Source of the DNA: JAAFIP01 sp043721235
Lineage (GTDB): Bacteria > Pseudomonadota > Gammaproteobacteria > Burkholderiales > Burkholderiaceae_C
Direction of reading: 5' to 3'
Assembly: GCA_043721235.1 (NCBI GenBank)
Contig: JAYSRE010000225.1
Location: 1-20,417, forward strand
Length of the DNA stretch: 20,417 nucleotides
Part shown: piece after piece, positions 7,558-14,855 of the stretch
Layout: every line of letters begins with the position of its first letter
Numbering within the stretch: position 1 is the stretch's first letter
Position numbers and translations under genes: made by a program
Notes under the pieces: generated by a model
Database searches by the model: none
Told to the model about the DNA's origin: nothing
Seen by the model: the letters and a program-made list of their open reading frames with translations, nothing else

Positions 7558-8673
7558 TTAGCCCAGCAAACTCAAAACCTCAACCACGTCAAACGACAGG
7601 GCGCAGCCTGGCACCTCTACTTCGGCACACTCCCCTAGCTTGACGGTGGTAGCCACCAATCTCGCGGTACTGGCGCTGCACGCTATGGTCCAGTGCAACG
7701 CAGGCGTGCATTGGAACAAGCGCAGCGCCGCAGTAACGGTACCACCCACCGGAGTGTTGTGCACTGCGCCACCAGACAGGCCACTGAGCTGGGTAAACGC
7801 GACAGTGCCGCTGTTGATCGCCACCGTAAGAGCAAACGGGGGCAGATGGCGGTTGGGAAATCGCTCATGTACAAACGCATCCACACGCTGTGTTGCAGCA
7901 CCCAACCCAAAGGCCGCACGCACAGCCCGCAAAGCATGGTTAACCGACCGCGTATCAGCGTCATCAACAAAAACGCACAACATGCCCTCACCCACGAATT
8001 GCATATGGTGGGCACCAAACAAATGTACGGTGTCGCCCACGTTGCTGTAGAGGGCATTGATCACCTCACTCAATTCATCGCTGGAAAGGTCGGCATTCCA
8101 ACGGTCATACTGCAAAATATCTGCGTACAGGACTGTGGCTTGGTTAAATTTGCTGGCGTCTTGTTGGCTGCCACTGCCAGGCCACTGCTCGCTCAAGGTT
8201 CTGACAAAACGCATTTCATACAACTTGCTGATTTCTTGTCGCTGGCGCTGGGTTTCCGTCTCCACGGCTGTTTTTAAAACCGCAACTTGCTGCACCTCGC
8301 TGCGGATCATCTTGTTGATTTGTGCATCTACGGCTGCACACAACTCTTGGGCAGAGAAAGGTTTGCTCAAATAATCATCGGCGCCACTGGCCATGCCTTG
8401 GCGCATATGGCTGCGCTCTTGCAATGCGGTAAGCAAAATAAAGGGGATGGTCGCCAACGCAGTATGGTTACGTACTGCCGCCAGTACCTCAAAGCCGTCC
8501 ATCAGGGGCATTTGCACATCGCTGATGATCAATTTTGGCTTGAACTGGCGAATCAGCTCAAGACCTTGCGCGCCGTTTTCAGCCGAAATTACGTCGTGCC
8601 CTTGGTTGTGCAGCATCTGCTTGATGAGCATGCGCATTGCGTTATCGTCTTCAATAACAACGATCAGCGGCAT
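7558..8673 (-). CDS. Response regulator with a degenerate class III nucleotidyl cyclase output domain
   Basis: A 371-residue cytoplasmic protein. Residues 1-120 form a complete receiver: acidic triad E8-D9-D10, phosphoacceptor D52 in SDVQMPLMDG, T82 and K104 in SKPF. A charged helical linker (~120-160) follows. Residues ~178-360 resemble the class III adenylate/guanylate cyclase fold: VLYADILQYD (metal Asp at 185), FVGEGMLCVF (228-230, GEG where GDG is usual), AINSGTVAFTQLSG and VGGTVTAALRL (310-319, keeping R318 but with Thr for the usual Asn). The loss of the second metal Asp and of the transition-state Asn suggests weak or no cyclase activity. It lies 62 bases after the hybrid kinase on the same strand and is its probable partner. 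The ATG 8673 has only a weak ribosome site. Confidence 0.85.
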   Translation of the reverse strand: MPLIVVIEDDNAMRMLIKQMLHNQGHDVISAENGAQGLELIRQFKPKLIISDVQMPLMDGFEVLAAVRNHTALATIPFILLTALQERSHMRQGMASGADDYLSKPFSAQELCAAVDAQINKMIRSEVQQVAVLKTAVETETQRQRQEISKLYEMRFVRTLSEQWPGSGSQQDASKFNQATVLYADILQYDRWNADLSSDELSEVINALYSNVGDTVHLFGAHHMQFVGEGMLCVFVDDADTRSVNHALRAVRAAFGLGAATQRVDAFVHERFPNRHLPPFALTVAINSGTVAFTQLSGLSGGAVHNTPVGGTVTAALRLFQCTPALHWTIACSASTARLVATTVKLGECAEVEVPGCALSFDVVEVLSLLG

Positions 8674-8735
8674 AGTACAAATTTCGTAGCTACGTCAACG
8701 TGCAGTAGAAGGTAATTTTGCATAATCAATTTACA

Positions 8736-10982
8736 TCATGCCACATCCAGAGCAAGCAACGCGTCCGTCACGCGCCCTGCTTCTTGGCCAAACAGACTGC
8801 ACAGCGCAGGCAAATCAGCCGCACCGCCGCTGCTGGCTACCTGCTCTATGTGCGTGCACAATGCCAGCAAAGACTGGGCACCAATGATGCCTGCTGAGCT
8901 TTTCATCTTATGGCTGGCTTGCGCAACCGCTTCCATGTGCTGGCCCTGTAGAGCGAGGGTTAGCTCAGGAATCTGCGCCTGAAACGACCCGCGTATGGAT
9001 TTTATAAACTCGCGTAGCATGTCGGGACTGTTACCGCACACTTCTTGCAACAATGCAAGGTTGACTACGGTAGGATCTACGGCTGAGAAGGCTTGCTTGA
9101 CGGGTGCAGATGGCAAATCTGGCAAGTATTTTGCCAACAACACACGCAGTTGCATCAGCTGTGAAGGTTTGGTCAGCACATCGTCCATGCCTGCAGCGCG
9201 GCAATTGCTTAAGGTATTGGGCAGTGCGTTGGCTGTCCAGCCCAGTACTGGCGTGCGTGCGCGGTTCTCTTTGAGCTCTGCATCACGCAGGGCGCGGGTG
9301 AGCGCGTAGCCATCCATCTCGGGCATGTTGCAGTCGGTGATCACCAGTGCAAAAATACCTGCGCGCCACCGGGCGAGCGCCTCGTGCCCATGCGCTGCCG
9401 TTTGCACCTGGATACCCAGTGCTGCCAGTTGCCGCGTTATCAGCAAGCGGTTGGTGGGGTTGTCATCCACTGCCAATACCCAAGGGCCCGCCGCAGCCTC
9501 AATGCTGTCTGCGTCTGCCGTTTGCCATAACGGTTGAACGCTGCTTTGTGCAAGCCGCTCCATCGGCTGCGCATCGGTGACTGTTAGCTCAAGCGTAACG
9601 CTCGCGGTAGTGCCTAAGCCTGGCGCACTTTCAATCACGATGTCGCAGCCCATCATCTGCGTCAGGCGGCGGCTGATGGCCAGACCCAAACCCGTGCCGC
9701 CGTACAGCCGCTGTGTATCTATGCCCGCCTGCTCAAAGGGTTGAAAGACCCGTGCTTGTACCTCTGGCATCATCCCAATCCCGGTGTCTTTGACCGACAG
9801 GCGCACTGTCTCAGTGCTGCCTGCGCGCCTGACCCAGTCGGCTCGCACCTCGACAGAGCCCTTCTCAGTGAACTTGATGGCATTGCTCACTAAATTGCCC
9901 AGCACCTGCAGCAGGCGCAGCGGGTCTACCAGCACAAACTGGCCAAGGCGCGGGTCTACCGTCTGGCTTAGTGTCAAACCTTTGCGGCTGGCAACAGCAA
10001 AATAAGCGCTCGCGTTGCGTTGCAGCAAGTGGCGTAGCGATGCGGGCTCTGGGAATATGGCTAACTTGCCCGCATTGATTTTTGCGTGGTCTAAGATATC
10101 GTCGATGATGCGCCCTAGCGCTTGGCCTGAGTCGCGCGCTACTGCCAGCGTCTCGGTCTGCTCCGTGTTCAGCTTAGACAGCGCGAGCAGCTCCAGCATG
10201 CCCAGCAAGCCGCCCATGGGCGTGCGGATTTCATGGCTCATGGTGGCCAGAAAAGTGTCTTTAGAGGCGTTGGCATGCTCTGCTGCATCTTTAGCCACCT
10301 GCAAACTCTGATTGGACTCTTGCAGTTTCTGGCGCGCAGTGGCAATACTGCGGGCATGCCGGCTGATCATCAAAAAGGCAAAAAACAAGGTGCCCAACGT
10401 CACCACAGCAGTCAGTACACCGATGGCCGTGGCGCTGGCGCGCCCTTGCTCGTGCTCTGCCTCACGCTGCTTGAGCAGACCACGCTCGTGTGCATCCATC
10501 TCGCCGAGCAAAACCAAATACGCACTGCGTGTTTGCATGGTAATTGCAGCACCACTAAAAATACGCGCTGCCTCAAAACCCTGGGTATCACGCAGCATGA
10601 TAATTTGGTCTGACAAGGCACGCCTCTGGGCAGCAGCTGTGCGCAATGCTGGTAGGCGTGCTTGTTGGACTGGGTTATCTGCAGTTTCTTGTTCTATCTG
10701 CGCAACAGCTTGTGTGCGCCGCTTGGCTACCGCATCACGCTCTGCCAGCATGCTTTTGTCACCGTCAATCATGTAGCCACGCGTCATCGACTCGATCTGT
10801 ATGGTGGCTTCACGCGCGATGGCTATGTTATCCAACACCCGGTAGGTGTGGCGTACCCACTGCGCCGCCTTGTCGGCTTCTGACACCACTCGCAAAGTAA
10901 CCAAGCCCAAAACCAGGGTCAGTATGCTTGCGACCAGCAGTGCCAGCCGCAGCTTTTTTTCAATGGTGGCTTCGGAATTCAT
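8736..10982 (-). CDS. Hybrid sensor histidine kinase (CHASE3-like sensor, HisKA, HATPase, receiver, Hpt)
   Basis: A 748-residue inner-membrane kinase. One membrane helix near residues 11-33 and a second near 188-206 bracket a helical periplasmic sensor of CHASE3 type (SEADKAAQWVRHTYRVLDN, then MTRGYMIDG). The cytoplasmic part has the HisKA box SHEIRTPM (H250), the ATPase N box (N367) with DTGIGM, QPFEQAG and GTGLGLAI, a receiver with phosphoacceptor D550 in TDCNMPEMDG and K605, and a C-terminal Hpt with H691 in ASHKMKSSAG. This BvgS/ArcB-like order implies an internal His-Asp-His relay ending on a separate receiver, most simply the response regulator downstream. I start at ATG 10982 (MNSEATIEKK), just before the first helix; a GTG at 11039 would add 19 residues. 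The signal sensed is unknown. Confidence 0.93.
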   Translation of the reverse strand: MNSEATIEKKLRLALLVASILTLVLGLVTLRVVSEADKAAQWVRHTYRVLDNIAIAREATIQIESMTRGYMIDGDKSMLAERDAVAKRRTQAVAQIEQETADNPVQQARLPALRTAAAQRRALSDQIIMLRDTQGFEAARIFSGAAITMQTRSAYLVLLGEMDAHERGLLKQREAEHEQGRASATAIGVLTAVVTLGTLFFAFLMISRHARSIATARQKLQESNQSLQVAKDAAEHANASKDTFLATMSHEIRTPMGGLLGMLELLALSKLNTEQTETLAVARDSGQALGRIIDDILDHAKINAGKLAIFPEPASLRHLLQRNASAYFAVASRKGLTLSQTVDPRLGQFVLVDPLRLLQVLGNLVSNAIKFTEKGSVEVRADWVRRAGSTETVRLSVKDTGIGMMPEVQARVFQPFEQAGIDTQRLYGGTGLGLAISRRLTQMMGCDIVIESAPGLGTTASVTLELTVTDAQPMERLAQSSVQPLWQTADADSIEAAAGPWVLAVDDNPTNRLLITRQLAALGIQVQTAAHGHEALARWRAGIFALVITDCNMPEMDGYALTRALRDAELKENRARTPVLGWTANALPNTLSNCRAAGMDDVLTKPSQLMQLRVLLAKYLPDLPSAPVKQAFSAVDPTVVNLALLQEVCGNSPDMLREFIKSIRGSFQAQIPELTLALQGQHMEAVAQASHKMKSSAGIIGAQSLLALCTHIEQVASSGGAADLPALCSLFGQEAGRVTDALLALDVA

Positions 10983-11063
10983 GCTTACTTTGGCAAGGCT
11001 GTGTGGTGCAAACTTTGGTTTGGCTACAAGATGCGCCACCGCGCCATGCTGTACCGCCCGCAG

Positions 11064-11540
11064 CTAATGCTGGTGCCCGTGCTCGCCATGCACGTGTTGG
11101 TGGGTAATTTCTTCTTCAGTGGCCGCGCGCACAGAAATTACTTTCAGTTCAAAACGAATGTCTTTGCCCGCCATGGGGTGGTTGGCATCCATGTACACGG
11201 TATCACCTTTGATTTTCATCACCGTAAATACCTGCACACTGCCGTCGTCACCACGGCCTTCTAGCTGGCCACCCAGCTTTACGCCAGGCGGAAACTGCTT
11301 TTTAGGCAGCGTGCGCAACAGTGCGTCGTTGTAGTCGCCAAAGGCATCAACAGCGGCCAGGTTCAAAGTTACTGCGTAGCCAGCTTCTTTACCGTCCAGC
11401 GCCTCTTCAATTTTAGGCAGCGTATTGCCATAGCCTCCGTGCAGGTATACCGCTGGTTTGCCACTGTTTTCAACGACTTTGCCATTGGCCTCAGACAGCT
11501 TGAACTGCATAGTGACGGCGGAGTTTTTTTCGATTTTCAT
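11064..11540 (-). CDS. slyD: SlyD-like FKBP peptidyl-prolyl isomerase with His-rich tail
   Basis: A 158-residue cytoplasmic isomerase and chaperone. The N-terminal FKBP part reads MKIEKNSAVTMQFKL and VYLHGGYGNTLPKIEEALDG, followed by the insert-in-flap chaperone region (residues ~70-120) and closing with MDANHPMAGKDIRFELKV, the usual SlyD ending. The tail HQHVHGEHGHQH is histidine-rich and likely binds nickel or zinc, as in SlyD that assists hydrogenase metal loading. ATG 11540 gives the family's usual N-terminus. An in-frame ATG at 11573 would add 11 polar residues; neither has a strong ribosome site. The gene stands alone, 81 bases upstream of the hybrid kinase start on the same strand. Confidence 0.92.
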   Translation of the reverse strand: MKIEKNSAVTMQFKLSEANGKVVENSGKPAVYLHGGYGNTLPKIEEALDGKEAGYAVTLNLAAVDAFGDYNDALLRTLPKKQFPPGVKLGGQLEGRGDDGSVQVFTVMKIKGDTVYMDANHPMAGKDIRFELKVISVRAATEEEITHQHVHGEHGHQH

Positions 11541-11619
11541 GGCTACTTTGTTGATATTGTTGAAATTTGTCATTAATTAGAGAGGACAGAGCGTGTCTCG
11601 TCCATTTTAAAGTACGTGC

Positions 11620-11643
11620 GCACGAGGTGCACACGAGGTGCTT
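11620..11643 (+). repeat. Short direct repeat in the slyD upstream gap
   Basis: CACGAGGTGC occurs twice in close succession within 11620-11643, in the gap between slyD and the histidine phosphatase gene. A nearby imperfect third unit (TATGTGGTGC) follows. It may be a binding site array or simple slippage; no more can be said. Confidence 0.4.
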
Positions 11644-11654
11644 ATGTGGTGCTT

Positions 11655-11678
11655 GTGTGCAGTGGTAACGCTGCACAC
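11655..11678. repeat. 8-base-pair hairpin between the histidine phosphatase and slyD genes
   Basis: GTGTGCAG (11655-11662) and CTGCACAC (11671-11678) are perfect inverted arms around an 8-base loop. It sits 25 bases past the stop of the histidine phosphatase gene on the minus strand, where a terminator is expected, but no T-run follows on either strand. It may be a transcript-end stabilising hairpin or an operator for slyD. Confidence 0.4.
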
Positions 11679-11702
11679 CCGCTTAGGCACAGGGCACAAA
11701 GC

Positions 11703-12335
11703 TTAGGGCTGCAGTGCTGGCGGTGCAATACGGCCCACCACTTCCAGGCCAGCGCCTTTGCGCCGCACCACCACGCCTTCAGCTGAGGCAGAAAAATCAC
11801 CGCTGATCGCACTGATGTTGACCTGGTGGGTCACCACCACCAAACTACCGCCAGGCTTGGCGCTGCGCCACGCCAACAACTGTTTTTGGGCAGCCAGGGT
11901 TTGCGCAGGCTCTTGGCTGCGGTCGGCAAATGTAGAGTTGAACACCGGCTGCTCTTGCACCGGGCCCATGTCCATCAAGCGGGCGGTCTCTAGGGTGCGG
12001 CACCACTGCGAGCTCATGACTTGGGCCACAGGTACTTTGTGCTGGCGCAGGCGCTCGCCCATTTGCCGGGCCTGCTGGCGGCCTGCATCGTCCAGGTTGC
12101 GCTGGCTGGCGCAGTCGGCCAGCTGCATGCCCGGCGGGTCGCCCACGCCGGGGGCATTGGCATGGCGAAACAGCACCATAGCCCCGCTGCGCAGCGCTGC
12201 CCAAGCTGCGGCCTCTTGGGCCGCGGTATCTGCAGGCGCCGCTATGGCCTGCAAAGCGCATAAAACCAGGCTTGCCAGCGCTAACTTGGGGAGCGCAAAA
12301 AGGCTGCGCTTTGGCAAAATAAATGGTGTATGCAT
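11703..12335 (-). CDS. Exported histidine phosphatase family protein
   Basis: A 210-residue protein of the phosphoglycerate mutase-like superfamily. From ATG 12335, a signal peptide (basic KRS, then LALASLVLCALQAIAA, cleavage near residue 33) sends it to the periplasm. The mature part has the catalytic FRHANAPG (R57, H58), SSQWCRTLETARL with the supporting Arg and Glu, and VVVTHQVNI with the second histidine (H170). It resembles the small SixA/lipopolysaccharide-phosphatase-like branch (LxxRHA), which dephosphorylates proteins or small substrates; the substrate cannot be told. An alternative TTG start at 12356 would add seven residues. The gene starts 56 bases after the glmM stop on the same strand and may be co-transcribed with it. 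Confidence 0.85.
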   Translation of the reverse strand: MHTPFILPKRSLFALPKLALASLVLCALQAIAAPADTAAQEAAAWAALRSGAMVLFRHANAPGVGDPPGMQLADCASQRNLDDAGRQQARQMGERLRQHKVPVAQVMSSQWCRTLETARLMDMGPVQEQPVFNSTFADRSQEPAQTLAAQKQLLAWRSAKPGGSLVVVTHQVNISAISGDFSASAEGVVVRRKGAGLEVVGRIAPPALQP

Positions 12336-12391
12336 AGTGCTAAAAGCATAACCCAAGTGCGAGGCAAAGCAAGCCTGCGCTGGGCCGGCAG

Positions 12392-13729
12392 TTACCCCGC
12401 TTTGATCACATCGGCCATGCGCTGCGCGCAGCTTTTGGCTTGCTGCGCATCGCGGGCCTCTACCATCACGCGCACCAAGGGCTCAGTGCCGCTGGGCCTG
12501 ATCAGCACACGGCCGGTGTTACCTAGCTCGGCTTCGATGGTGGCAACCATGGCATCTAGCGCAGGCGTTTTCCACACTTGGCCAGGTTTCAGGCGAATGT
12601 TGATCAGCTCTTGGGGAAACAGCGTCATGCCATCCAAAATTTGCGCTATGGTTTTGCCGCTGCGCTGCACCGCTTGCAGCACCTGCAAGGCGCTGATGAT
12701 GCCGTCTCCGGTGGTGTGCTTGTCCAGCGCCAGCAGGTGGCCCGAGCCTTCGCCGCCCAGCAGCCAGCCGTGCTTTTCTAGCGCCTCCAGCACGTAACGG
12801 TCGCCCACCTTGGCGCGGACAAACTGCACGCCGCGTGCCTCCAGGGCCAGCTCAACGGCCATGTTGGTCATTAGCGTGCCTACGGCACCAGGCACTTTGT
12901 CGCCGCGCGCCAGGCGCTCGGTCACCATCATGTAGAGCACTTCGTCGCCGTTGAACAGACGGCCTGTGGCATCGACAAACTGCAGGCGGTCGGCATCGCC
13001 GTCTAGCGCAATGCCGTAGTGGGCTTTGTTGGCTTTAACCGCCGCCACCAAAGCCTCAGGGTGGGTGGCACCCACGTCTTTGTTGATGTTCAGGCCGTCG
13101 GGTGCGCAACCAATGGCAATGACTTCAGCACCCAGTTCGTGGAAGACTTTGGGTGCTATGTGGTAGGCCGCGCCGTGGGCACCGTCTACCACGATGCGCA
13201 AGCCCTTGAGGGTGAGGTCGGTGGCAAAAGTGCTTTTGGCAAATTCAATATAACGCCCGGCCGCGTCATCCAGGCGGCGGCTTTTGCCCAGGTCGCCGCT
13301 GTTGGCCCACACAGGGGCATCTTGCAGGGCGCGCTCTACAGCCTCTTCCCACGCATCGTCCAGCTTGGTGCCTTGGGCGCTGAAAAACTTAATGCCATTG
13401 TCGGCAAACGGGTTGTGGCTGGCGCTAATGACCACGCCCAAATTGGCCCGCATGGCGCGGGTAAGGTAGGCCACGCCAGGGGTGGGCAGGGGCCCGAGCA
13501 AAATCACGTCTACACCCGCAGAGTTAAACCCGCTTTCTAGCGCGCTTTCCAGCATGTAGCCAGATATGCGGGTGTCTTTGCCGATAACCACGGTGGGTTT
13601 GCTGCCAGGGCTGGTTTGGCGCAGCACGCGGCCAACAGCATGGGCCAGCTGGAGCACAAAATCGGGGGTGATAGGCGCAATGCCCACGGTACCGCGAATG
13701 CCGTCGGTGCCAAAGTACTGTCTTGCCAT
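12392..13729 (-). CDS. glmM: Phosphoglucosamine mutase
   Basis: A 445-residue cytoplasmic enzyme that converts glucosamine-6-phosphate to glucosamine-1-phosphate for UDP-GlcNAc, hence peptidoglycan and lipopolysaccharide synthesis. The four-domain alpha-D-phosphohexomutase layout is complete: YFGTDGIRG at the N-terminus, the active phosphoserine S104 in ISASHNP, the Mg2+ loop DGDADR near 245, the sugar loop GEGSGH near 327 and the phosphate-binding RPSGTEPLVRV near 414. Length matches E. coli GlmM (445). TAAGGA stands about 11 bases before ATG 13729. It follows folP in the order known from many proteobacteria, separated here by a 94-base gap that contains one copy of the dispersed repeat. Confidence 0.98.
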   Translation of the reverse strand: MARQYFGTDGIRGTVGIAPITPDFVLQLAHAVGRVLRQTSPGSKPTVVIGKDTRISGYMLESALESGFNSAGVDVILLGPLPTPGVAYLTRAMRANLGVVISASHNPFADNGIKFFSAQGTKLDDAWEEAVERALQDAPVWANSGDLGKSRRLDDAAGRYIEFAKSTFATDLTLKGLRIVVDGAHGAAYHIAPKVFHELGAEVIAIGCAPDGLNINKDVGATHPEALVAAVKANKAHYGIALDGDADRLQFVDATGRLFNGDEVLYMMVTERLARGDKVPGAVGTLMTNMAVELALEARGVQFVRAKVGDRYVLEALEKHGWLLGGEGSGHLLALDKHTTGDGIISALQVLQAVQRSGKTIAQILDGMTLFPQELINIRLKPGQVWKTPALDAMVATIEAELGNTGRVLIRPSGTEPLVRVMVEARDAQQAKSCAQRMADVIKAG

Positions 13730-13760
13730 GGGGTGGGTTCCTTAGGTAGTTTTAGGTATA

Positions 13761-13816
13761 TTTTAGGCCTCTGGCCCAAGGAAATGCTGCACGGACAGCT
13801 ATTAATTTTATAGTTA
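13761..13816 (+). repeat. Dispersed repeat, copy A (folP-glmM gap)
   Basis: This copy carries the shared core GCCCAAGGAAATGCTGCA, a preceding TTTTAGGCCT and a following AGCTATTAATTTTATAGTTA. Its AT-rich end is an imperfect palindrome (CTAT...ATAG). It lies between the folP stop and the glmM start. The overlapping AGTTAAA/TTTAACT pair at 13812-13829 makes a further small AT hairpin over the folP stop codon. Confidence 0.85.
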
Positions 13817-13823
13817 AATGATT

Positions 13824-14759
13824 TTAACTTGCATTGGGTGGGGCGGCTTGGGCAATAACTTGAAGAGAAGCTTGGGCAGTGGCTTGCACTGCGGCTTGAT
13901 TAACCGCTTGCCACACTGCCAGCGCCTGCACAGTTTCGCGCACGTCATGCACCCGCAGCACGCTGGCTCCGCGCTGCACTGCCAGCAGGGCCGCCACCAC
14001 ACTGGGCAGCATGCGGTCAGCCGCGTCTAGCCCCGTTACCGCACCCAAGGACGATTTGCGCGACCAGCCCGCCACCACCGGGTAGCCTAGGCAGTGCAGC
14101 TCGTCTTGCCGCGCCAGCAGGCAGAAGTTTTGCGCCACGGTTTTACCAAAACCAATGCCAGGGTCTAGCATAGTGCGGTTTTTAAGTGGGTTTTTATCGG
14201 CGTTATAGCCTTCTCGCCCAAGTAAATGCTGCGCGAGTAGCTCACAAAATGATAGTAGATCATTTTTTACGGTGTCCACTACATCTGCGCACACCATGGG
14301 CTCGGTTTGCATGGTTTGCGGGCTGCGGTGCATATGCACCAGCACCAAGCCGCACTGGGGGTAGCGCGCGATTACCGCATGCGCGCCCGGCTGGCGCAGG
14401 GCCCAAATATCGTTGATGATGTCTGCCCCAGCGTCAAGCGCCGCCGCCATCACCTGCGGCTTGTAGGTGTCTACCGACACCGGCACACCCAGCGTAACCG
14501 CCGCCCGCAGCACCGGCAGTACACGGCGCAGCTCCTCATGCTGTGGCAGTGGCTGCGCACCCGGCCGCGACGATTCGCCGCCAATATCCAAAATATGCGC
14601 ACCGTCTTTCACCAACTGTTCACAATGCGCAATAGCCTGCGCAGTGCCCGCGTGCTGCCCGCCATCAGAAAACGAGTCTGGCGTGACGTTGACAATACCC
14701 ATAATTTTGGGCTGCGCCAAGTCAATTTGAAAACGGGTGGTATGCCAATGCGTAGTCAT
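13824..14759 (-). CDS. folP: Dihydropteroate synthase, with a repeat-derived internal segment
   Basis: A 311-residue cytoplasmic enzyme that joins p-aminobenzoate to dihydropterin pyrophosphate in folate synthesis and is the sulfonamide target. Motifs: MGIVNVTPDSFSDGG (20-34), DIGGESSRPGA (58-68), SVDTYKP (95-101), GADIINDIWAL (111-121), LDPGIGFGKT (198-207), GWSRKSSLG (231-239) and VLRVHDV (268-274). ATG 14759 gives the family's usual N-terminus; a GTG at 14804 is poorer. Two oddities: residues ~166-188 (NDLLSFCELLAQHLLGREG and onwards) are encoded by a copy of the dispersed repeat, and this loop is about 11 residues longer than in E. coli FolP as I recall it. The last ~28 residues are an Ala/Gln-rich tail of low complexity. 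It lies between ftsH and glmM as usual. Confidence 0.96.
   Translation of the reverse strand: MTTHWHTTRFQIDLAQPKIMGIVNVTPDSFSDGGQHAGTAQAIAHCEQLVKDGAHILDIGGESSRPGAQPLPQHEELRRVLPVLRAAVTLGVPVSVDTYKPQVMAAALDAGADIINDIWALRQPGAHAVIARYPQCGLVLVHMHRSPQTMQTEPMVCADVVDTVKNDLLSFCELLAQHLLGREGYNADKNPLKNRTMLDPGIGFGKTVAQNFCLLARQDELHCLGYPVVAGWSRKSSLGAVTGLDAADRMLPSVVAALLAVQRGASVLRVHDVRETVQALAVWQAVNQAAVQATAQASLQVIAQAAPPNAS
14202..14257 (+). repeat. Dispersed repeat, copy B, inside folP
   Basis: CGCCCAAGTAAATGCTGC matches the core of the other three copies with one change, and is preceded by TTATAGCC and followed by GAGTAGCTCACAAAATGATAGTA in two aligned blocks. It lies antisense within the folP frame without breaking it. 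Just after it, AAAATGAT and ATCATTTT (14246-14266) form an 8-base inverted repeat followed by T residues on the + strand. Confidence 0.8.
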
Positions 14760-14804
14760 GAATTTAGCTATAATTTTAAGCCGGGTGCAGCCTGCTGGGC
14801 GCAC

Positions 14805-14833
14805 AAAAAACGGAGCCGAAGCTCCGTTTTTTT
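14805..14833 (-). terminator. Rho-independent terminator after ftsH
   Basis: CGGAGC and GCTCCG (14811-14816, 14821-14826) form a 6-base stem. On the minus strand the loop is the extra-stable C(UUCG)G tetraloop and is followed by six T residues. The arrangement is near-symmetric (A-run before, T-run after), so it can stop transcription from both sides. It lies 23 bases after the ftsH stop and before folP, so folP and glmM need either read-through or their own promoter in 14760-14804. Confidence 0.9.
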
Positions 14834-14855
14834 CCTCAGTTTGGGCGTTTAAGGC

